Shown here: positions 31,662 through 36,683 of the stretch, in pieces
How the letters are laid out: each line of letters opens with the position of its first letter
Position numbering within the stretch: position 1 is the first letter of the stretch
Assembly: GCA_022797935.1 (NCBI GenBank)
Contig: JAAWLO010000016.1
Location: forward strand, 1 to 36,683
Direction of reading: 5' to 3'
Length of the DNA stretch: 36,683 nucleotides
Origin: Oscillibacter sp.
GTDB taxonomy: Bacteria > Bacillota > Clostridia > Oscillospirales > Oscillospiraceae
Notes under the pieces: generated by a model
Database searches by the model: none
Told to the model about the DNA's origin: nothing
Seen by the model: the letters and a program-made list of their open reading frames with translations, nothing else
Made by a program: the position numbers and the translations under genes

Positions 31662-33014
31662 TTATACAGCTTCCTCCAAAAACAACTGTACTTCAAAAAT
31701 CTCCCCATTCCGCCAAAGGGTCAGTTCCAGCTGGTCTCCCACATGAAGCCGCCGCCGGATGCGAAACAGATCATCTGTAGAAGAAAGTGCCTCTCCATCC
31801 GCAGCGAGCACATAATCCCCGGTGCGCACACCTGCCCGTTCTGCGGCGGTGCCGGCGCTCACCTCTTCCACCAACAGTCCCCGCCGGCCATCCTCCAGAA
31901 CCGTGGCCAAAGAGCGAACTGTAATCCCCAAACGGGGTTCCGGCTGAAGCGCGCCCCATTCCAGAAGATCATTGACAATCCGTTCCATCCGGGCAGAGGG
32001 AATGGCAAACCCCAAACCCTCCACTGTGGAGTGGTCCGAACGCATCTTAATAACGTTGATGCCCACAACCTGCCCGTAGGCATTGATCAGCGGGCCGCCG
32101 GAATTGCCGGAATTCAGGGCGGCGTTGGTCTGAATCAAATTCATGGTCCGCCCGTCCACCTCCACGTCCCGGTTGATCGCGGATACAATCCCGTCAGTCA
32201 GCGTGCCCCGCAGTTCCCAGCCCAGAGGGTTTCCAATGGCGTACACCGGGTCCCCCACAGACAGCAGATCGGAGTCCCCGAACTGAGCGGTGGGAAGCGC
32301 GCCCAGATCTTCCAGCTCTCCCGGGGGAATTTTGAGTACAGCCAGATCGTTTTCCGCGTCTCCGGCCACATAACAGGCGGTCAGACGGTATCCGCTGTCC
32401 AGCAGCACGGAGCAGTCCTGGCCGCCCTCAATCACGTGGTGATTGGTGACCAGATAACCGTCCTCCGTAAAAATCACACCGGTGCCCACGGACATGCTGT
32501 TTCCCCCCAACCCAGCCAGTACCGTCACCACCGAGGGGTTCACCTGCCGGTATACCTCCTGGGCGGTCATCTGGCCGCCATGCTCCCGGGAGACGGTGAC
32601 ACGCGCCCCCAGGCCCACAGGCCAGTCGGGGATGGTAATCTCCGTTTCCTTGGAGGGGACAGGAACCTCAAAATCCGGGAAATCCGGAATCCGAGGCTCG
32701 GGCAGCATTTGAGCGGCAGCAGCCAATCCTGCCAGCGCCGCCAGACAAACCAAAAAGCGGCGCAGTCCGTTCCGTTTCCTCCGGCGGGCCAGCAAAGGCC
32801 TCCACACGGCCGGGGCTGGGGTCCAGTCCAGTTTCCTGCCTCCAAAGAGCCCCGGCGCGGAGCGGCGGTAAGTCTCCACAACTTCCCGGGGATCCCGCTG
32901 GCGGTAGACCGACACCACTTCCCGAGGGTCCCGCCGCTTCTGCTCCCGGAAGGGCCGGCGGTAGACCGCTACAATTTCTCCAGCCTCCCGCCGGATATCC
33001 TCTCGTTCTCCCAT
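31662..33014 (-). CDS. HtrA/DegP-like S1C serine protease with repeat-bearing cytosolic N-terminus
   Basis: A 450-residue membrane-anchored protease. Residues 1-80 are basic and cytosolic, with three short repeats: AGEIVAVYR (11-19), DPREVVSVYR (29-38), DPREVVETYR (41-50). One membrane segment follows (about 85-103). The trypsin-like domain has the triad His193 (TNHHVI), Asp223 (ENDLAVL) and Ser305 (GNSGGPL). A single PDZ domain occupies about 360-445 (RGLLVEEVSAGTAAERAGV). HtrA proteins degrade or refold misfolded envelope proteins. It lies 7 bp downstream of the sensor kinase, so it is likely part of that regulon. The N-terminal repeats are unlike usual HtrA tails and may bind a cytosolic partner. 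Confidence 0.93.
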   Translation of the reverse strand: MGEREDIRREAGEIVAVYRRPFREQKRRDPREVVSVYRQRDPREVVETYRRSAPGLFGGRKLDWTPAPAVWRPLLARRRKRNGLRRFLVCLAALAGLAAAAQMLPEPRIPDFPDFEVPVPSKETEITIPDWPVGLGARVTVSREHGGQMTAQEVYRQVNPSVVTVLAGLGGNSMSVGTGVIFTEDGYLVTNHHVIEGGQDCSVLLDSGYRLTACYVAGDAENDLAVLKIPPGELEDLGALPTAQFGDSDLLSVGDPVYAIGNPLGWELRGTLTDGIVSAINRDVEVDGRTMNLIQTNAALNSGNSGGPLINAYGQVVGINVIKMRSDHSTVEGLGFAIPSARMERIVNDLLEWGALQPEPRLGITVRSLATVLEDGRRGLLVEEVSAGTAAERAGVRTGDYVLAADGEALSSTDDLFRIRRRLHVGDQLELTLWRNGEIFEVQLFLEEAV

Positions 33015-33021
33015 GCTTCCC

Positions 33022-34479
33022 TCACTCCGCGTTCAGCGAGAAGGAAAAGGCGGTAACTCCGTTCTCGCTGGTGACGTTGATTTTCTCCTTGTGCTGTTCC
33101 AGAATCGTCTTGACAATATACAACCCCAGACCCACGCCGTCTTTGTCCTCGCTGCGGGACTTGTCGCTTTTGTGGAAACGCTCGAACAGCAGCGGCAGTT
33201 CTTCGGCAGGGATGGTGTCCCCGCAGTTGCGCACCGTAACCTGGGCCCGGCCGTCCCGCATGGACAACCCCAAATAGAGAGCAGAGCCCTGGTAGGCGAA
33301 CTTCGCGGCGTTCTCCAGAAGATTGTAAATCACCTGGGTAATGAGGTCGTTGTCCCCCAGGACCAGAATAGGGCCCTCGGGAATGTCCGCCTCCACGTCC
33401 AGATTCCGGTCCGTAATCTTCTTCTCCATGGAGATGAGCACCCGGCGCATACTCTCACAGAGATCAAAGTGATTCCCATTTTGCAGGGGATTGATGGCCT
33501 GCAGCTGGCTTACGTCCAGCATCCGCCGGACCAGGCGGCTGAGGCGGCGGCTTTCCCCGGCGATGATGCGCAGGTACTGTTCCTCGTTCTCCGGGGGAAT
33601 GGCTCCGTCCAAAATGGCGTCCGTGTACCCGGCAATGGTGGTCATGGGGGTTTTCAGCTCATGGGAGATGTTGGCGATAAACTCCCGGCGCTGCCGCTCC
33701 GTCTGCTGAAGGGATTCCGCCATAGCGTTGAAGGACGCCGCCAGCTCGCCCACTTCGTCGTTCCGGCCATAGTCGTTCATGCGGATGTCAAAGTCTCCCC
33801 CGGCATAGCGCCGGGTGGCCTCTACCATCTCCCGAATGGGCTTCACCTGACGCATGGCTGTGACGGAAGAGGCCATGAAGGCAATCATCAGCACCACAAA
33901 GGCCGTCATGAAAAACAGGCCGATGAAGCCCTGCCACATGGAGTCCAGAGAGGCCATGGTAGACACCGCCACCACTTCGCCCACCTGTTCCTGCGTGACG
34001 AGATTTACGGCGGCCACCCCCACGGAGAAGCGCTTCTGGGGATAGAGCCCGCCGAAATCATCCCGCCAGGAGAAGACCCCATGTTCCATGATGCGGCTGG
34101 TGCGTTCCGCTGGAATGGTGACGCTGAGACCGTCCAGAGCCTGGTCTGTGGAGAGTAATACGTGTCCCTCCGTATCGCAGATCATGAAGTGCACATCGGA
34201 GACCATAGCGGCAAAGCTGGCCAGCCGCTGAAAATCCGCGTCGTCCTGCAAATCCTCCATGTCCAGATACCGCCCGCTCTCCAGATAACTCAGAGACAGC
34301 TGGCTCATAACCCGCGCTTTGGCGGCGATTTCATCGCCCTGCTGGCTGCGGGCATAGTTATAGCTCAGGGAAAAGAAGGAGGCCCCTAAGAGACACAGGG
34401 TCAGCAGCACCATGCCGGCCGTGACGAAGAGCTGCCGCCAGTAAAGGCTTTGCATCTGCTCCCGAACGTGTTTTTTCAT
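33022..34479 (-). CDS. HAMP-containing sensor histidine kinase
   Basis: A 485-residue class I kinase. Two membrane segments (about 18-40 and 183-205) flank an extracytoplasmic sensor of roughly 140 residues. A HAMP domain (about 205-260) and HisKA follow, with the phospho-acceptor His273 in ANISHELKTPMTT. The catalytic ATPase domain has an N-box (QVIYNLLENAAKF) and a G-box (DGVGLGLYIVKTIL). It resembles ResE/VicK-like wall-sensing kinases. The start at 34479 overlaps the regulator stop by ATGA; the ATG at 34548 would overlap the regulator gene by 73 bp. An HtrA gene follows. Confidence 0.94.
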   Translation of the reverse strand: MKKHVREQMQSLYWRQLFVTAGMVLLTLCLLGASFFSLSYNYARSQQGDEIAAKARVMSQLSLSYLESGRYLDMEDLQDDADFQRLASFAAMVSDVHFMICDTEGHVLLSTDQALDGLSVTIPAERTSRIMEHGVFSWRDDFGGLYPQKRFSVGVAAVNLVTQEQVGEVVAVSTMASLDSMWQGFIGLFFMTAFVVLMIAFMASSVTAMRQVKPIREMVEATRRYAGGDFDIRMNDYGRNDEVGELAASFNAMAESLQQTERQRREFIANISHELKTPMTTIAGYTDAILDGAIPPENEEQYLRIIAGESRRLSRLVRRMLDVSQLQAINPLQNGNHFDLCESMRRVLISMEKKITDRNLDVEADIPEGPILVLGDNDLITQVIYNLLENAAKFAYQGSALYLGLSMRDGRAQVTVRNCGDTIPAEELPLLFERFHKSDKSRSEDKDGVGLGLYIVKTILEQHKEKINVTSENGVTAFSFSLNAE

Positions 34480-35177
34480 TCGCTCTCCACCGGGACCACG
34501 GTCAGCTCGAACTTGTAGCCCACGCCCCATACGGTTTTCAGGGCCCACTGTTCGCTGACGCCCTCCACTTTCTCCCGCAGGCGCTTGATGTGTACGTCCA
34601 CCGTCCGGCTGTCGCCGAAGTAGTCAAAGCCCCACACCTCGTCCAGGAGCTGATTCCGCGTATAGACCCGGTTTGGGGTGGAGGCCAGGTGATAGAGGAG
34701 CTCCAGCTCCTTGGGCGGGGTGTCGATTTTCTTGCCTGCCACAATGAGTTCATAAGAGTCCAGGTTGATGACCAGCTTGTCAAAGGAGAGCTTCTTGCTG
34801 GTGTCATTGGGAATCTCCGTCCGGCGGAGAACTGCGTTGATGCGGGCAATGAGTTCCTTCATCTCGAAGGGTTTTACGATGTAGTCGTCGGCTCCCATCT
34901 CCAGGCCCTGGATGCGGTCAAAGACCTCGCTCTTGGCGGTGAGCATGATGATGGGGACCTGGGAGGTCTCCCGGATTTTGGAGCAGACGGACCAGCCGTC
35001 CATAACGGGCAGCATGATGTCCAGCAGAATCAGGTCCGGCGCGGACTTTTGGAATTCCTCAATGGCCCTGCCGCCGTCTCCGGCTGTGCGTACGTCGAAG
35101 CCCTCTTTCACCAGATACATTTGAATCAGCTCAGAGATGTTGTGGTCATCCTCGACCACCAGAATGTTCCGTCCCAT
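34476..35177 (-). CDS. OmpR/PhoB-family response regulator
   Basis: A 233-residue protein. The receiver domain (1-120) has acidic pocket residues in VVEDDHN and the phospho-acceptor Asp53 in ILLDIMLPVMDG, with the conserved Lys in DYIVKPFEMKEL. The C-terminal winged helix (about 130-228) includes PPKELELLYHLASTPNRVYT and the recognition region SRTVDVHIKRLREKVE. It pairs with the kinase through an ATGA overlap and probably controls the adjacent htrA as well as itself. GGAGGGG precedes the ATG. Confidence 0.95.
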   Translation of the reverse strand: MGRNILVVEDDHNISELIQMYLVKEGFDVRTAGDGGRAIEEFQKSAPDLILLDIMLPVMDGWSVCSKIRETSQVPIIMLTAKSEVFDRIQGLEMGADDYIVKPFEMKELIARINAVLRRTEIPNDTSKKLSFDKLVINLDSYELIVAGKKIDTPPKELELLYHLASTPNRVYTRNQLLDEVWGFDYFGDSRTVDVHIKRLREKVEGVSEQWALKTVWGVGYKFELTVVPVESE

Positions 35178-35210
35178 GGCGGCCCCTCCAGTCTACCAGT
35201 TTTCACAAAT

Positions 35211-35231
35211 ATTATACCCTGAATTCCAGGG
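35211..35231 (-). promoter_or_regulatory. -10 element and dyad upstream of the response regulator
   Basis: On the minus strand TATAAT (35211-35216) is a consensus -10. Directly upstream is the imperfect palindrome CCCTGAATTCCAGGG (plus strand, 35217-35231), lying where a -35/-10 spacer would be. A clear -35 is not seen, consistent with an activator- or repressor-controlled promoter. Confidence 0.5.
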
Positions 35232-35265
35232 GGTTGTTGAATTTTCTGTAAAGGATTGCGGCAGA

Positions 35266-36402
35266 TCACATCCGTTCCGTCTCTGTGAAGGCCACACACT
35301 GCCCCCCGGCCTCCTGAACGGCGGAGAGAAAGCTCCGCAGGCCCGCAGGGGTGGCGGCGCTGCCCAGCCAGACGGCCGTATCGTTCCGCCGGGCAGAGAG
35401 CCGCTGAACGAGACTGGAAGCCCCGGCGGCGCTGCGCAGAGGCTGGCCGCTGCGGTCCAGTCCTGGCTGAAGGCAACGGAACCCCAGGTCCCGGGCGGTC
35501 TGAAGGGCTCCGCCGTTTTCCACCAGGGCCAGACGGGTTTTGCCGCAGGTGGCCCGGCAGAGGGCGTCGTTGCCCGCTTCCAGCTGCTGGGCCGCGCGGT
35601 CCGGGTCCCCGGCGGCCAGAATGCCAATGCTGTGTCCCAAGGCCGTCATACGGCGCAGAAGGTCTCCGGACTGTTCCATCTGTTCCGGGGTGAAGAAGAA
35701 GGCGGCCCGCGCGCCGTAACTCTCCAAAGCGTCCACCAGAGCGGAAGCGTTGTCTCCGGCGGCCAGACACAGGGCGATGCGCCGTCCGTTCAGCTCCTCG
35801 GCGGGATTTGGAACAGAGGGGATGTCCGTTGTGTCGGGCTCCGGGTCTTCCGCCGGAAGCGTCTGTTCTTTGGCGCGGATGTAGTCGGCGTAGACGGAGT
35901 CCATGGAGTATTGCGCTGCGTCGGCGTACAGGCTGTCGGAGAGGCTGTAGCTGGACTGACGAAGCCAGACAAGGCTTCCCCGGCTGACTTCAATGACGGA
36001 GTAGGTGAGGTCAAAAAAGCGGGAAACCGTATTGGCAGGGACAAAGACCACGCCGTTGCGGCGGATGGCCCCAGGGTAATAGGCGTAGCCATCGTTGTCC
36101 AGGGCGCACCCGGCGGAGAGCTGGAAGGTGAGGGACCGGCCTCCCCGATAGAGAACGACGCGGTTTTCCGCGCTGTTCCAGATTTGGGAGATGCCCAGGG
36201 ATTCCCGGGTGGCGCCTGTGAAAATGGTGCTGGCGATGTAGACGTAGCCGCCGCTCCAGAAGGGCATGGTGTTGTCCGACAGGGGCAGGACGTAGCTGTT
36301 GACCGCGGTGAAATATACTTTGTCGGCTGCCTGCGCGGCGGGGCTGGCCAGTTGGAGTACCAGCGCTGCGCTGAGAAGCAAATAGAGAATTCGGCGTTTC
36401 AT
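35266..36402 (-). CDS. Secreted protein: copper-amine-oxidase-like stalk domain plus degenerate NodB-like domain
   Basis: A 378-residue protein. A signal peptide (KRRILYLLLSAALVLQLASP, cut near AAQAA) is followed by a copper amine oxidase N-terminal-like (stalk) region (about 25-160) with the typical GVVFVPANTVSRFFDLTYSV segment. After an acidic linker the C-terminal half follows the polysaccharide deacetylase (NodB) order: RRIALCLAAGDNASALVDAL, YGARAAFFFTPEQM, LLRRMTALGHSIGILAAGD. The metal-binding TFDDG and GHxxxNHxxxH motifs of active enzymes are replaced by LAAGDN and GHSIGILAAGDPD. It is therefore probably a non-catalytic glycan-binding relative. ATG 36402 is preceded by AAAGGAGG; the ATG at 36438 has no site. 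Confidence 0.75.
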   Translation of the reverse strand: MKRRILYLLLSAALVLQLASPAAQAADKVYFTAVNSYVLPLSDNTMPFWSGGYVYIASTIFTGATRESLGISQIWNSAENRVVLYRGGRSLTFQLSAGCALDNDGYAYYPGAIRRNGVVFVPANTVSRFFDLTYSVIEVSRGSLVWLRQSSYSLSDSLYADAAQYSMDSVYADYIRAKEQTLPAEDPEPDTTDIPSVPNPAEELNGRRIALCLAAGDNASALVDALESYGARAAFFFTPEQMEQSGDLLRRMTALGHSIGILAAGDPDRAAQQLEAGNDALCRATCGKTRLALVENGGALQTARDLGFRCLQPGLDRSGQPLRSAAGASSLVQRLSARRNDTAVWLGSAATPAGLRSFLSAVQEAGGQCVAFTETERM

Positions 36403-36442
36403 CCGCTGGCCTCCTTTGTAGGTTCCTGTTGGAAACAAAGTT

Positions 36443-36472
36443 ATTTTAACACATGGTGGGGGGAGTTGTAAA
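36443..36472 (-). promoter_or_regulatory. Promoter of the NodB-like gene
   Basis: On the minus strand -35 TTTACA (36467-36472), an 18-bp spacer, and -10 TAAAAT (36443-36448) preceded by TGT, an extended -10. The right-end hairpin array stops immediately upstream. Confidence 0.65.
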
Positions 36473-36473
36473 G

Positions 36474-36578
36474 CTCCTGAACAGGAGAGGTTCCTCTTCG
36501 AGGGGGATGGTTTTTTCTCCGATAGGGGGATTTTGCTTTTTCCCCGAAGGGGGAAGATTTGTACTTGCCCTGACGGGC
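36474..36578 (-). repeat. Hairpin-array repeat, right-end copy (inverted relative to the left-end copy)
   Basis: On the minus strand it starts with the same GCCCGTCAGGGC hairpin (36567-36578) and then units TTCCCCCTTCGGGGAA (36540-36555), TCCCCCTATCGGAGAA (36516-36531), ATCCCCCTCGAAGAGGAA (36491-36508) and CTCCTGTTCAGGAG (36474-36487), spaced 21-25 bp. The first ~90 bp match the left-end array closely, including linker sequences such as GAGAAAAAACCAT. It abuts the promoter of the NodB-like gene. Confidence 0.8.
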
Positions 36579-36586
36579 GGGGGAAT

Positions 36587-36658
36587 GCCAGCCAGGATGC
36601 TGGCTGGATCCATGCAGCACCGTCGCGGCGGGAGGATTCCCGGCCCCTGCCGGGGCCG
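36587..36658. other. Non-coding hairpins at the right edge
   Basis: CCAGCC/GGCTGG (about 36589-36606) and CGGCCCC-TGC-CGGGGCCG (about 36641-36658) are strong stems without T-tracts. Short minus-strand frames cross this region but have no ribosome binding site and are not supported as genes. Confidence 0.4.
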
Positions 36659-36683
36659 CCAATCGTGCCGCATCCTCGAAAGC

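Noticed and set aside
36441-36673. Short minus-strand frames at the right edge (73-75 codons)
   Set aside because: They run through the hairpin-array repeat and the promoter of the NodB-like gene, and no start signal is seen.

Overview
The window looks like a chromosomal segment of a GC-rich, strictly anaerobic Clostridia, most likely an Oscillospiraceae (Flavonifractor/Oscillibacter-like) gut bacterium. This is inferred from the high GC, the reverse rubrerythrin plus rubredoxin pair, DnaD/DnaI-type helicase loading, a VanW-like wall protein, SLH domains, several TTG starts and the intergenic repeat style. Nearly all DNA is coding, mostly core or housekeeping genes. No rRNA, tRNA, CRISPR array, prophage or complete IS element was seen.

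Layout. 1-2.4 kb: a hairpin-array repeat, a strong promoter and an EF-G-like GTPase. 2.4-3.95 kb: a gene-poor stretch with two terminator-like hairpins, a possibly structured RNA, inverted repeats, a small serine recombinase and a 32-bp dyad just after its stop codon. 3.95-7.2 kb: a very large LTA-synthase / SLH-like / glycerophosphodiesterase fusion. 7.3-8.1 kb: reverse rubrerythrin and an odd rubredoxin (oxidative stress defence). 8.1-9.8 kb: a small membrane protein, an Xre regulator and a LacI-family regulator. 9.97-12.8 kb: a solo ParB/Noc-like protein and a VanW/G5-like wall protein. 12.8-14.8 kb: dnaD-dnaI on the minus strand, with a Noc-box-like palindrome inside the promoter spacer. 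15.0-21.3 kb: a minus-strand run of Xre regulator, MBOAT acyltransferase, SGNH partner, unknown TPR-like protein and lepA.

21.4-25.4 kb: plus-strand murA with a terminator-containing leader, then GNAT acetyltransferase, TfoX_C protein, YycJ-like MBL hydrolase, rlmH and a single-cluster ferredoxin. 25.4-31.5 kb: minus-strand prfB (no programmed frameshift), SLH-amidase, MATE transporter and Tex. 31.5-36.4 kb: minus-strand copper-amine-oxidase-like / degenerate NodB-like secreted protein, then an OmpR-type response regulator, its histidine kinase and an HtrA protease. 36.4-36.7 kb: a second hairpin-array repeat in inverted orientation to the one at the left end.

Functional theme: cell-envelope construction and surveillance (LtaS-GDPD, VanW-like, MBOAT/SGNH, MurA, SLH-amidase, two-component system plus HtrA, NodB-like protein), mixed with replication and translation genes. 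The most unusual items are the hairpin-array repeats at both window edges, the serine recombinase with an adjacent crossover-site-like dyad, the synthase-phosphodiesterase fusion, the rubredoxin with a shortened first metal knuckle, the palindrome in the dnaD promoter, the putative murA attenuator and the deacetylase-like pseudoenzyme. All functional assignments rest on motif recognition by eye; no database search was run.
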